Below, piece after piece: positions 15,658-22,389 of a DNA stretch of 22,389 bases. Made by a program: the position numbers and the translations under genes. The notes below the pieces were generated by a model. That model saw only the letters and a list, made by a program, of their open reading frames with translations, did no database searches and was not told where the DNA came from. This DNA comes from Armatimonadota bacterium (lineage in GTDB: Bacteria; Sysuimicrobiota; Sysuimicrobiia; Sysuimicrobiales; JACQTN01): NCBI GenBank assembly GCA_016210785.1, contig JACQTN010000336.1, positions 1 through 22,389 on the forward strand, in the 5' to 3' direction. Positions within the stretch are counted from its first letter, which is position 1. Every line of letters begins with the position of its first letter.

Positions 15658-16886
15658 CCCATGGCGGGCACCTCCCCTGCCACCCGGCAGAGCAGCGGAG
15701 CGATGTGCCGGTCATAGATCCGGTCCCAGGTAAGCGACTGCCGGACGTGGCGGCGGAACACGTAAGCCCGGTCGTCCTCCAGAATCTGCGCGATCCTCGC
15801 CGCGACGTGCTCCGGCGCATCCCCGGGACGGAAGTAGTGCACCCTCGCTCCCCCCACTTCACGAAACGCGGGAATGTCGGTGCAGAACACGGGCAACCGG
15901 AACAAGGCCGCCTCCTGGACCGGCAGCCCGTATCCCTCCAGCGTGCTGGTGAGGAACACGGCGTCGCTGAGTGTGTACAGATCACCCACCACGCGCGAGG
16001 AGCACCGCGAAACCAGGTCGCGGACAAACACGACATCCGCCTCTACATGCAGGGCACGCCCGAGATCCCGGAGGTCCTCGAGATACTGTGCATTCTCGGG
16101 GTTGTGGGGGCCGGGAGGGCCCGTGATCAGAAGCCGGAGGCGCCAGCCCCGGGCCTTCAGGGCTGCGACCACACGGATGGCCATCTCCAGATTCTTACGC
16201 CGGGTGATGCGCACCGGGCTGATGAGGACACAGTCCTGGCCGAGCAGGTCGATGGACCGGATGAGCGATTGCGTCGCCGCGGTCCACGCGTTGAAGTCTG
16301 CGGGATCAATGCCATGGGGAATGACAGAAATGCTCTCGGCGGACAGACCGATCAACGTGGCCATCTGGGCGCGGACAGCCTCGCTGATAGCCACGTACTC
16401 AACGGAAAGGGGTGCTCTCAGCAGCGACCACGGATAGCCGCTGGAAAACCGGTCTGCATATTGAGGGTTCGCCCAGGCCAGGTCGTGCGTCCAGGCCACC
16501 ATCTTCTTCCCCTCGCTGATCAGCATATGAAGCGCAGCCGTGAACGGCAGATTCTTGTGCATGGTCAGCACGTTGTGCACCATAGCGACATCCGCAGCAT
16601 CGAGGTGGGCGCGGAGACCGTCTGCGATCTCCTCCCGGAGGGCCCGAAAATGCGCGGAAACAACGCCTCGGTCCAGTTCTCCGGCCACGGCGAGCACTCT
16701 GGGATGGCGTGAGCCCAGGAGACGAAGAATCTTGACCTCGATGCCGGCCCCGAGGCTCCCACCCCGGCCGGTCAGGATCTTCACGGCATGGCCATGGTGT
16801 GCGAGCAATCGGGCATGGATCGCCAGTACCGACTCGACGCCTCCAACGACGGGCGGGCAACTGTAGTGCAGCAGGGCAACCCTCAT
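15654..16886 (-). CDS. GT4 (GT-B fold) glycosyltransferase, first gene of solute operon
   Basis: 410 aa. The N-terminal Rossmann domain opens with MRVALLHYSCPPVVGGVES; the glycine pair (15-16) is the usual acceptor loop. The second domain shows the donor site: ISPVRITRRKNLEMAI with R225 and K231, and the EX7E pair E317/E325 in TLEGYGLPVQEAA. The frame is open upstream, but ATG 16886 (GAGG 11 nt before it) starts exactly at the canonical N-terminal strand. It overlaps the GpgS fusion by 4 bp, so the two are translationally coupled. Known pathways to mannosylglucosylglycerate and glucosylglucosylglycerate use a second transferase acting on glucosyl(phospho)glycerate. This enzyme is a good candidate for that step, but its sugar donor and acceptor cannot be read from sequence alone. 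Confidence 0.85.
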   Translation of the reverse strand: MRVALLHYSCPPVVGGVESVLAIHARLLAHHGHAVKILTGRGGSLGAGIEVKILRLLGSRHPRVLAVAGELDRGVVSAHFRALREEIADGLRAHLDAADVAMVHNVLTMHKNLPFTAALHMLISEGKKMVAWTHDLAWANPQYADRFSSGYPWSLLRAPLSVEYVAISEAVRAQMATLIGLSAESISVIPHGIDPADFNAWTAATQSLIRSIDLLGQDCVLISPVRITRRKNLEMAIRVVAALKARGWRLRLLITGPPGPHNPENAQYLEDLRDLGRALHVEADVVFVRDLVSRCSSRVVGDLYTLSDAVFLTSTLEGYGLPVQEAALFRLPVFCTDIPAFREVGGARVHYFRPGDAPEHVAARIAQILEDDRAYVFRRHVRQSLTWDRIYDRHIAPLLCRVAGEVPAMG

Positions 16887-17009
16887 GACGTCGCCGGCCT
16901 CAACAACAGAATCCCGCGCATCGCAGCCGATCCACTCTCGCCTGCGATAATGGTGTTCAGGTTTGTCGGAAGTTTCTCCTCCCTCGAACACCAGCATCAC
17001 CGCGTATCG
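16887..17009. other. Divergent intergenic region, upstream part
   Basis: With the promoter and leader to 17104 this forms a 218-bp gap between the divergent GT4 and protease genes. The reading frame of the GT4 gene stays open through part of it without domain signal. GATAAT at 16946-16951 (+) is -10-like, and the minus strand near 17005-17015 reads TTATAC. Either could drive transcription, but neither has a convincing -35. Confidence 0.35.
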
Positions 17010-17015
17010 TATAAT
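17010..17015 (+). promoter_or_regulatory. Consensus -10 box upstream of the M50 protease gene
   Basis: A perfect TATAAT stands in a small AT-rich patch, about 90 bp before GTG 17105. No TG extension is present, and only a poor -35 (TCGAAC, 16984-16989, 20-bp spacer) is seen. Position, orientation and base composition support a sigma70-type promoter, though weaker than the one at 1860. Confidence 0.5.
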
Positions 17016-17104
17016 GAGAACGGTGTTAGCTCGAGAGGTACATCCGCACCGAGAAGGTCGCGGCGCGCCGTTCGCGCGCCACCACGCATACCTGACGAGG
17101 CGCC

Positions 17105-18229
17105 GTGGGCGGATCGATCCGGCTGGGCAGGATTCTGGGCATCACCGTCCAGATCCACTTCACCTGGTTCATCGCCCTGTGGGCGGTGGCGTTCTCGCTG
17201 GCGCAGGGAATCTTTCCTTCGCAGCTTCCCAACCTGACCGGCGACGTCTACTGGACCATGGGCGTTGCCGGGGCGCTGCTGCTGTTCGCGTCGGTGCTGG
17301 TGCACGAGTTGGGGCACGCGCTGACCGCCCGCCGCTTCCGCATCTCCACCCGCAGCATCACGCTCTTCATGTTCGGCGGAGTTGCCCAGATCGCGCGGGA
17401 GCCGGAGGATCCCCGCCACGACTTCTGGGTGGCGGCCGCTGGCCCGGCCACCTCCCTGGCGCTGGCGGGGCTGCTCCGCCTGGCCGCGCCGCGCGCCGCG
17501 GGCGTGCCGGCGGGGGCGCTGCTGGGCTACCTGGCCTGGGCGAACTTCCTGCTGGCGGCCTTCAACCTGATCCCGGCCTTCCCCCTGGACGGCGGCCGCA
17601 TCCTGCGGGCGCTGCTGTGGAGATTCCTGGGCGTGGAGCGGGCTACGGGCATCACCACCGCCCTGGGGCACGTCGTCGCCACGGCGCTCATCATCCTCGG
17701 CGTGATTTCCATCCTGGCCGGCCGCACCATCAACGGCGTGTGGCTGATCCTCATCGGATGGTTCCTGGACCAGGGGGCGGGCGCGTCCTACCGGCAGATG
17801 ATGCTGCGTCATGCCTTGCGCGGAGTGCGTGTGCGCGACATCATGACCACCCAGGTCATCGCCATGGAGCCGGGCCTCACCATCGAGCAGGCGGTGGCCG
17901 ACTACTTCCTGCGGCACAAGCACGGCGGGTACCCGGTGATGTACGGTGAGCGGTTGGTGGGCATTGTCACCCTGCACGACGTGAAGCAGGTCCCGCGGGA
18001 GCGATGGGCAGAGACACCGGTGCGCGATGCGATGACGCCCATCGCGCAGGCCAAGACGGTGCGGCCCGGCGTGAGCGCCTACGATGCCCTGGCCCGGATG
18101 GTGCAGGCCGGCGTGGGGCGCCTGCTGGTGGTGGACGCCGACGGGGAGATGGTGGGCATCGTGACGCGCAGCGACCTGATGCACGTGATCCGGATGCGTA
18201 CCGAACTGGGCGCCGAGCTCCCGTCCTGA
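17105..18229 (+). CDS. Site-2 protease (M50B, Rip3/SpoIVFB-like) with two CBS domains
   Basis: 374 aa. The zinc motif HELGH is at residues 67-71 in a membrane helix, and the second ligand lies in NLIPAFPLDGG (154-164, D162). Other hydrophobic helices lie near 17-35, 50-66, 108-126, 137-155, 187-206 and 211-221. Two CBS domains follow (about 243-293 and 305-362, with DIMTTQVI and DAMTPIAQ openings and GIVTLHDV/GIVTRSDL closings). CBS pairs bind adenine nucleotides, so the cell's energy state may gate this intramembrane protease. Known relatives cleave membrane-bound anti-sigma factors or pro-sigma factors; no such target is seen nearby. Start GTG 17105 has GAGG only 4 nt before it, which is short, but the N-terminus GRILGITVQIHFTW is the family's usual opening. 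Confidence 0.95.
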   Translation: MGGSIRLGRILGITVQIHFTWFIALWAVAFSLAQGIFPSQLPNLTGDVYWTMGVAGALLLFASVLVHELGHALTARRFRISTRSITLFMFGGVAQIAREPEDPRHDFWVAAAGPATSLALAGLLRLAAPRAAGVPAGALLGYLAWANFLLAAFNLIPAFPLDGGRILRALLWRFLGVERATGITTALGHVVATALIILGVISILAGRTINGVWLILIGWFLDQGAGASYRQMMLRHALRGVRVRDIMTTQVIAMEPGLTIEQAVADYFLRHKHGGYPVMYGERLVGIVTLHDVKQVPRERWAETPVRDAMTPIAQAKTVRPGVSAYDALARMVQAGVGRLLVVDADGEMVGIVTRSDLMHVIRMRTELGAELPS

Positions 18230-18233
18230 GTCC

Positions 18234-18252
18234 GGCGGCGGCACCCGCCGCC
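18234..18252 (+). terminator. GC hairpin behind the M50 gene
   Basis: GGCGGCG (18234-18240) pairs perfectly with CGCCGCC (18246-18252) across a 5-nt loop, starting 4 nt after the protease stop codon. No U-run follows. It lies between convergent genes and could act as a transcription end or mRNA 3' stabiliser for either. Confidence 0.4.
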
Positions 18253-18358
18253 TGGTGCCGGCATCGTGTCGTTCACATCCAGATGGCGATGGCCACGTTG
18301 AGGAACGGGCCCGGGCCCAGGCGCTCCGCTGTCTTGAGCATGACGCTCTCCTCGTCGG

Positions 18359-19984
18359 TCACGCTCGCCCGCACCCGCCCTCGCCGCGCGGGTCGGGCCC
18401 CAGGTCGAGCCGGCCCGTGGCGGGATCGATGGCGATCAACTGCACCCGCGCGAACGCCCCATCCAGGGCGACCGGCGACCAGTGCGCCTGGAGGCCCTGT
18501 GCCTCCAGGGCCCGCACGGTGCTCCGGAAGAAACGCCCCTCCAGGTCCACCGCTTCCCCCTCGCAGTGGATGCGCGGCGCGGAGACCGCCTCGGTGGCGG
18601 TCATGCCGTGGTCCAGGACGTTCACCAGCGCCTGCAGCACGCCCGTGATGATGGCGTTGCCGCCCGGCGCGCCCAGCGCCGCCACCGGCTTCCCGTCGCG
18701 GGCCACGATGGTGGGGCACATGCCGCTGGTCCGCGCCTTCCCGGGCGCGATGCTGTTGGGGCTCTGCGGGAAGGGGTTCGCCTGGTACATGGAGTTGTTG
18801 TACATGAAGCCCAGCCCCGGCGTGATGACGCCCGACGACGAGCCCAGCGTGTGGGTCAGCGAGACGATCGTCCCTTCCGCGTCCACCACGGTGACGTGGG
18901 TGGTGCCGGACCCGTCCCCCGCGCCCCACGCGGGGAACTCCACCGGCCGGCCCGCATCCAGGTGCACCCGCCAGGCCGTGGCGTGATCCTTGGACAGCAG
19001 GTCCGCCGCCGGCACGTCCACGAACTCGGGATCGCCCACCCAGCGGTCGCGGTCGCAGAATGCGGCCTGCATGGCGCGCGCCAGCAGCAGGGCATGCTCA
19101 CTAGACAGCGGGTCGAGCGCGGCGACGTCGTAGCCCTCCAGGATGCTGAGGATCTGCAGGACGGTGATGCCGCCGCCGGGCGGCACGTTGGAGTACAGAC
19201 TGTAGCCGCGGTAGGTGGACTGCAGAGGCGCCGCCGTGCGGACCCGGTAGGTGGCCAGGTCCTGCGCGGTGATGAACGCGCCGTTGCGCTCCAAGTCCTC
19301 CGCCATGGCGCGGGCGATGGCGCCGTGGTAGAAGGCCTCCGGTCCCTCCTCCGCGATGACGCGCAGCGAACGGGCGTGGTCTGGGTTCTTCACCACCTCG
19401 CCTTCTTTGTACATGGAGTCGTCGGGCTTGAAGTAGATGCGCGCCGCTTCAGGGCTGGCGTGCAGACGCGCGCGCGTGTCCACCTCGCCCGACTCCCGGG
19501 GTTCGCGGCTCCAAAAGCCGGCCACCCCGGAGGTGACGCGGAATCCTTCCTCCGCCGCCGCCACCGCGGGCGCCAGCACCTCGAGCCAGCGCAGCCGCCC
19601 GTACTCGCGGTGGGCGTGGTAGAGCCCGGCGACCGTGGCCGGCGTCATGATGGAGCTGTAGCCGATGTCGTTGAGATACCCTTCCAGCGCAAAGCGCCGC
19701 CACCAGCGCGTGCGGCCGCGCACCCTGTCCACCCACATGGCCGGCGTCACCTTGCTGCCGGCGCGGCCGTAGAAGTGGAGCTCGCGAGGCCCCGGCGCGC
19801 CGGCGGGCCAGATCAGCATGGTGCCCATGCCGCCGACGCCGCACATCTGCGGGTCCACGACGGCCTGCATGAAGGCGGTGGCTACCGCCGCGTCTACCGC
19901 GTTGCCGCCGCCGCGGAGGACGGCGATGCCCTCCTCCACGGCCCTGGGCTGCGGCGCCACGATGGCGCCGCCCGTGTTTGCCAT
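18359..19984 (-). CDS. Gamma-glutamyltransferase / glutathione hydrolase family (T03)
   Basis: 541 aa Ntn-hydrolase precursor. GGNAVDAAVATAF (27-38) and the VGGMGTMLIW stretch (50-59) belong to the large subunit. The self-cleavage site is GDGSG-TTHVTVVD, with T361 becoming the N-terminal nucleophile of the small subunit. PPGGGITVLQIL (268-279), GSSSGVITPGLGFMYNN (381-397) and the C-terminal GAPGGNAIITGVLQ are family hallmarks. The start is set by AAGGAGGT, 7 nt before ATG 19984; the frame runs on upstream without signal. No signal peptide is visible, so it is probably cytoplasmic, unlike E. coli Ggt. Family members cleave gamma-glutamyl bonds or, in some lineages, related acylated amino compounds; the exact substrate is open. 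The gene is divergent from the SIS-domain gene. Confidence 0.93.
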   Translation of the reverse strand: MANTGGAIVAPQPRAVEEGIAVLRGGGNAVDAAVATAFMQAVVDPQMCGVGGMGTMLIWPAGAPGPRELHFYGRAGSKVTPAMWVDRVRGRTRWWRRFALEGYLNDIGYSSIMTPATVAGLYHAHREYGRLRWLEVLAPAVAAAEEGFRVTSGVAGFWSREPRESGEVDTRARLHASPEAARIYFKPDDSMYKEGEVVKNPDHARSLRVIAEEGPEAFYHGAIARAMAEDLERNGAFITAQDLATYRVRTAAPLQSTYRGYSLYSNVPPGGGITVLQILSILEGYDVAALDPLSSEHALLLARAMQAAFCDRDRWVGDPEFVDVPAADLLSKDHATAWRVHLDAGRPVEFPAWGAGDGSGTTHVTVVDAEGTIVSLTHTLGSSSGVITPGLGFMYNNSMYQANPFPQSPNSIAPGKARTSGMCPTIVARDGKPVAALGAPGGNAIITGVLQALVNVLDHGMTATEAVSAPRIHCEGEAVDLEGRFFRSTVRALEAQGLQAHWSPVALDGAFARVQLIAIDPATGRLDLGPDPRGEGGCGRA

Positions 19985-19991
19985 TGCGGTA

Positions 19992-19999
19992 ACCTCCTT
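19992..19999 (-). promoter_or_regulatory. Consensus Shine-Dalgarno AAGGAGGT of the GGT gene
   Basis: A full-length anti-16S complement stands 7 nt before ATG 19984 on the minus strand. This fixes the start against the longer open frame reaching 20062. Confidence 0.85.
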
Positions 20000-20012
20000 C
20001 TCCCGGTCGCCC

Positions 20013-20039
20013 GGCCCGGGCCCACCGCCGGCCCGGGCC
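20013..20039. repeat. Tandem palindrome GGCCCGGGCC x2
   Basis: The 10-bp perfect palindrome GGCCCGGGCC occurs at 20013-20022 and again at 20030-20039, 7 bp apart. It lies in the divergent GGT/SIS region, 29 bp before the GGT start. It can form a large stem-loop in either transcript or be a pair of operator half-sites. No -10 box is recognisable in this 170-bp region, so its relation to a promoter is unknown. Confidence 0.6.
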
Positions 20040-20154
20040 ATCCCGCTCCGACCGCACCTCACCTTGCCCCACGCTCTTTCCGCATGCTCCCAGGGACTCC
20101 CTCCCGCGCCACCGAATCCTCCACAGCGTGACGCGCCCCCGCCCCGGTTTCTTC

Positions 20155-21183
20155 ATGCGTCGCGAGATCCGCGAGGAGTCAGCCGTGGTGGCGCGACTTC
20201 TCGATGCAGAGTGGCCGCGCCTGCGGCGCCTGGCGGCCCGCCTCCGCCGGCGGCCTCCGCGCCTGGTGGTCTTCGTGGCGCGCGGCACCTCCGACAACGC
20301 GGCCACGCTGGGCAAATACCTGGTGGAGTCCCTCACCGGGCTGCCGGCCAGCCTGGCCGCCCCGTCCGTGGTCACCCTGTACGGTGCGCGCCCACGCCTG
20401 CGGGACGCGCTCGTTCTCGCCGTCTCTCAGTCCGGCCGGTCCACCGACGTGGTGGAGTTCGTGGAGGAAGCGCGCCGGCAGGGCGGCCTCACCGTGGGCA
20501 TCACCAACGACGCGCGCTCGCCGCTGGCCCGCACCGCGCACGAAACGCTGTTGTGCCGCGCGGGACCGGAGCGCAGCGTCGCCGCCACCAAGACCTATGT
20601 GGCAGAGGTGGCGCTGCTCACCTTGCTGGTGGGCGCCTGGGCGCGGGCGCGCGAGGTTGAGCAGGGCGCGGGCGCGCTCCCCGATGCGCTGGCAGCCACG
20701 CTGAAGATGGAGGACGAGATCGCCGCGCGCGCGGAGCGCTACCGCTACATGCAGGGGTGCCTGGTGACGTCGCGCGGGTACAACTACGCCACGGCGAAGG
20801 AAGCCGCGCTGAAGCTGAAGGAGACCTGCTATCTCCCCGCGGAGGCGCTCTCCTCCGCGGACTTGCTACACGGCCCCATCGCCATCGTGGAGCGGGACTT
20901 CCCGGTGATGGTGATCGCGCCGTCGGGCGTCCCCCTGGCCCACCTGCGGCAGATCACGGCGCGCCTGGCCGCGCGGGGCGCGGAGACGATGGTGATCTCG
21001 GATGACGCGGAGATCCTGGCGCGGGCGAAGGTGGCCCTGCCGCTGGTGGCGCCGGTGCCGGAGGTGTGGAGCCCGGCGGTGGCCATCGTGCCGGCGCAGT
21101 TGCTGTCGCTGCACCTGGCCGTGGCGCGCGGGTTCGACCCCGACCGGCCGCGCGGGCTGCGCAAGGTGACCTTCACGCGCTAG
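20155..21183 (+). CDS. Double-SIS sugar-phosphate enzyme, GlcN6P deaminase/GlmS isomerase-like
   Basis: 342 aa with two SIS domains (about 35-165 and 195-325), equivalent to the isomerase half of GlmS without the glutaminase domain. Visible are FVARGTSDNAA (40-50), SQSGRSTD (91-98, phosphate loop), SVAATKTYVAE (141-151), AKEAALKLKET (214-224), the LHGP motif at 238-241 and the GLRKVTFTR end. The stand-alone form suggests a SIS-type glucosamine-6-phosphate deaminase or a related fructosamine/aldose-ketose enzyme. GlmS has HAE after this helix; here it is PAE (228-230), so the ring-opening histidine is missing at that position. An earlier in-frame GTG (20128) exists, but ATG 20155 gives the usual MxxEIxE opening; neither has a clear ribosome-binding site. 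A hairpin repeat follows its stop. Confidence 0.87.
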   Translation: MRREIREESAVVARLLDAEWPRLRRLAARLRRRPPRLVVFVARGTSDNAATLGKYLVESLTGLPASLAAPSVVTLYGARPRLRDALVLAVSQSGRSTDVVEFVEEARRQGGLTVGITNDARSPLARTAHETLLCRAGPERSVAATKTYVAEVALLTLLVGAWARAREVEQGAGALPDALAATLKMEDEIAARAERYRYMQGCLVTSRGYNYATAKEAALKLKETCYLPAEALSSADLLHGPIAIVERDFPVMVIAPSGVPLAHLRQITARLAARGAETMVISDDAEILARAKVALPLVAPVPEVWSPAVAIVPAQLLSLHLAVARGFDPDRPRGLRKVTFTR

Positions 21184-21253
21184 GCGGCAAGGTTGGGTGG
21201 AGTGTCTTTTCGCCACTCCACCCTGCACCATGTGTCCGACCGGGGGAGAGCCT
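21184..21253 (+). repeat. Dispersed hairpin repeat, copy 2
   Basis: It begins at the first base after the SIS gene stop codon (21181-21183) and matches 92-159 in inverted orientation. The two share CAAGGTT, the 10-bp hairpin with a T/C-rich loop, and TGTCCGACCGGGGGAG. Relative to its upstream gene it has the same orientation as copy 1. This copy runs on into a second hairpin (21240-21266) that copy 1 lacks. The rest of the intergenic region, to 21417, holds no gene that I can support. Confidence 0.8.
21195..21223 (+). terminator. Perfect 10-bp hairpin behind the SIS gene
   Basis: GGGTGGAGTG (21195-21204) pairs with CACTCCACCC (21214-21223) around the 9-nt loop TCTTTTCGC, 11 nt after the stop codon. 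No U-run follows. Stem and spacing to the stop are the same as at 120-148; the loop differs by one base. Confidence 0.5.
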
Positions 21254-21266
21254 TTCTCTCCCCCGG
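21240..21266. terminator. Second strong hairpin between convergent genes
   Basis: CCGGGGGAGAG (21240-21250) pairs over all 11 bases with CTCTCCCCCGG (21256-21266) across the loop CCTTT. It stands 17 nt downstream of the first hairpin, between the SIS gene and the M28 gene, and may end transcription from both sides. No U-run is present. Confidence 0.5.
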
Positions 21267-21417
21267 ACCCCCACTCGCGACGGTGTGGAGTCCGGAACAT
21301 TGCTGATGCTCGGCCTCAGCCAAGCTGGGCCTGCGCATGAATGAAGCACGACATTTCTGAGACGCGCGCCTAGTGTCAACCGATGACCTGGGCGATTCGC
21401 CGGGTTCCGTTTTCGAC

Positions 21418-22389
21418 CTACAGCCGCGATCTTCCGGACGCCACTTCGTCCACCACGTGGGCCGCCACCAGCGCCCCCTCCCGCAGCAGCGCCGGGCGGA
21501 TGTGATCGAGCTTATCCTCAGGAGTGTGGATCGGCGGGCCGCCGTAACGGGTGAAGAAGACCGCCGGCACGCCGCGCCGCTCGAACGACAGGTGGTCGCT
21601 GGCGCCCATGCGGGTGCGCCGCAGGGTGATCCCAAACCGGCGCGCCACGTGCTCCGCCAGGTCCAGCAGCGGCCCGTTGCCCGCGCCGTTGGCCGCCACC
21701 ATGGCATTCCCTGCACCGATCACGTCGATGTTGACCATGGCGATGGTCTGGTCGGTGGCGGTCTGCACGTAGTGGGCCGAGCCGCGCAGGCCGATCTCCT
21801 CCGCGCCGAAGGCGATGAACTTCACGGTGTAGGGATAGGCGCGGCCGGCGACCGCACGCGCCACCTCCAGCACCACCGCCGTGCCGCTGGCGTTGTCGTT
21901 AGCGCCCGGGGCGCGCGCCACCGAGTCGTAGTGCCCCCCGATCACCAACGCCCGCCCCGGCTCCCGGGTGCCGCGTCGCGTGCCGATCACATTCCAGGTG
22001 GTGCGCGTCTCATGCGCGGTCTCCACCACCAGGCGCACCCGCACCGGGCCCCGGCGCAGCATCTCCACCAGCGCCAGACCTTCCTCCCGGCTGATGGTCA
22101 CCGCGGGGATGGCCATCTGCTGGCTCAGCGTGCCCATCACGTTGCCGGCGGTGTTGTTGTACACGATCACGGCCCGCGCGCCCGCGTTGGCGGCATTCTG
22201 CGCCTTGTCGCGGACGGGGATCACGCCGCGTTCCACCAGCAGGATGCGCCCGGCCACCGGCCGGCCCTGCAGGTCCTCCGGGCGTCCCAGCCCGCCCTCC
22301 ACCAGATCGCCCACCAGCCCGCCCGCCGGCGTCGACCCGGAGTAGGTCAGCGCCTCCGGCTGCAGCCGGCGCGGCTCCGGCTGCAGCAC
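21418..22389 (-). CDS. PA-domain M28 zinc aminopeptidase, 5' end outside the window
   Basis: 323 residues are visible and the frame is open to the window edge, so the start and any signal peptide are missing. Residues 20-120 of this fragment match a protease-associated insert (ILLVERGVIPVRDKAQNAANAGARAVIVYNN). The M28 catalytic domain follows with the five expected zinc ligands: H153 (GGHYDS), D165 (ANDNASG), E198 with adjacent E197 (AEEIG), D222 (NIDVIG) and H288 (IHTPEDKLDHI). Such enzymes are usually exported di-zinc aminopeptidases. At the edge, CTCCGGCTGCAG occurs twice 21 bp apart (22354-22365 and 22375-22386), giving an in-frame LQPE repeat. The gene converges on the SIS gene. Confidence 0.93.
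   Translation of the reverse strand: MLQPEPRRLQPEALTYSGSTPAGGLVGDLVEGGLGRPEDLQGRPVAGRILLVERGVIPVRDKAQNAANAGARAVIVYNNTAGNVMGTLSQQMAIPAVTISREEGLALVEMLRRGPVRVRLVVETAHETRTTWNVIGTRRGTREPGRALVIGGHYDSVARAPGANDNASGTAVVLEVARAVAGRAYPYTVKFIAFGAEEIGLRGSAHYVQTATDQTIAMVNIDVIGAGNAMVAANGAGNGPLLDLAEHVARRFGITLRRTRMGASDHLSFERRGVPAVFFTRYGGPPIHTPEDKLDHIRPALLREGALVAAHVVDEVASGRSRL

Noticed and set aside
18482..20131. 549-codon plus-strand open frame
   Set aside because: It is antisense to the gamma-glutamyltransferase, which has its catalytic Thr and family motifs intact. The translation is Arg/His/Gly-rich noise.

Overview
The window is high-GC bacterial chromosomal DNA with densely packed genes, Shine-Dalgarno starts (GGAGG), GTG starts and start/stop overlaps (ATGA, GTGA, TGATG). 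There are no phage, transposase, CRISPR or RNA genes that I can see. The gene mix is a Bat-type von Willebrand operon, a glucosylglycerate-type compatible-solute operon, a CBS-containing site-2 protease, a gamma-glutamyltransferase, a SIS-domain sugar-phosphate enzyme and an M28 peptidase. This fits a high-GC terrabacterial or deep-branching lineage (Chloroflexota, Armatimonadota, Deinococcota or a related candidate phylum). The sequence alone does not fix the phylum.

Layout. 160-1533 (-) is a class III PLP aminotransferase of the glutamate-1-semialdehyde aminomutase type. A 433-bp divergent region separates it from a five-gene (+) operon at 1967-10439, which has a perfect extended -10 promoter (TGCTATAAT, 1860-1868). 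The operon encodes an exported protein with two membrane segments, a polytopic membrane protein, a DUF4175-like membrane/coiled-coil protein, a BatA-like VWA protein and a large dual-VWA protein. Together they look like one membrane complex with three MIDAS-type VWA domains and several catalytically dead GATase-like domains. The MoxR ATPase and DUF58 genes that usually accompany such operons are absent from the window.

16886-10733 (-) is a tight four-gene operon: a GT4 glycosyltransferase, a fusion of two universal-stress-protein domains to a glucosyl-3-phosphoglycerate synthase (GT81), a GH63-type hydrolase of the mannosyl/glucosylglycerate hydrolase clan, and a GH15-like glucoamylase-fold enzyme. 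The simplest reading is synthesis, extension and recycling of glucosylglycerate-type solutes. The expected phosphatase (GpgP) is not here.

From 17105 the genes are a Rip3-like M50 protease with two CBS domains (+), a gamma-glutamyltransferase (-), a SIS-domain GlcN6P deaminase/isomerase-like protein (+) and a 5'-truncated PA/M28 aminopeptidase (-).

The most unusual non-coding signal is a ~68-bp hairpin-bearing repeat found twice, at 92-159 and, inverted, at 21184-21253. Each copy lies directly behind a stop codon and in the same orientation relative to its gene. This suggests a dispersed 3'-end element in this genome.
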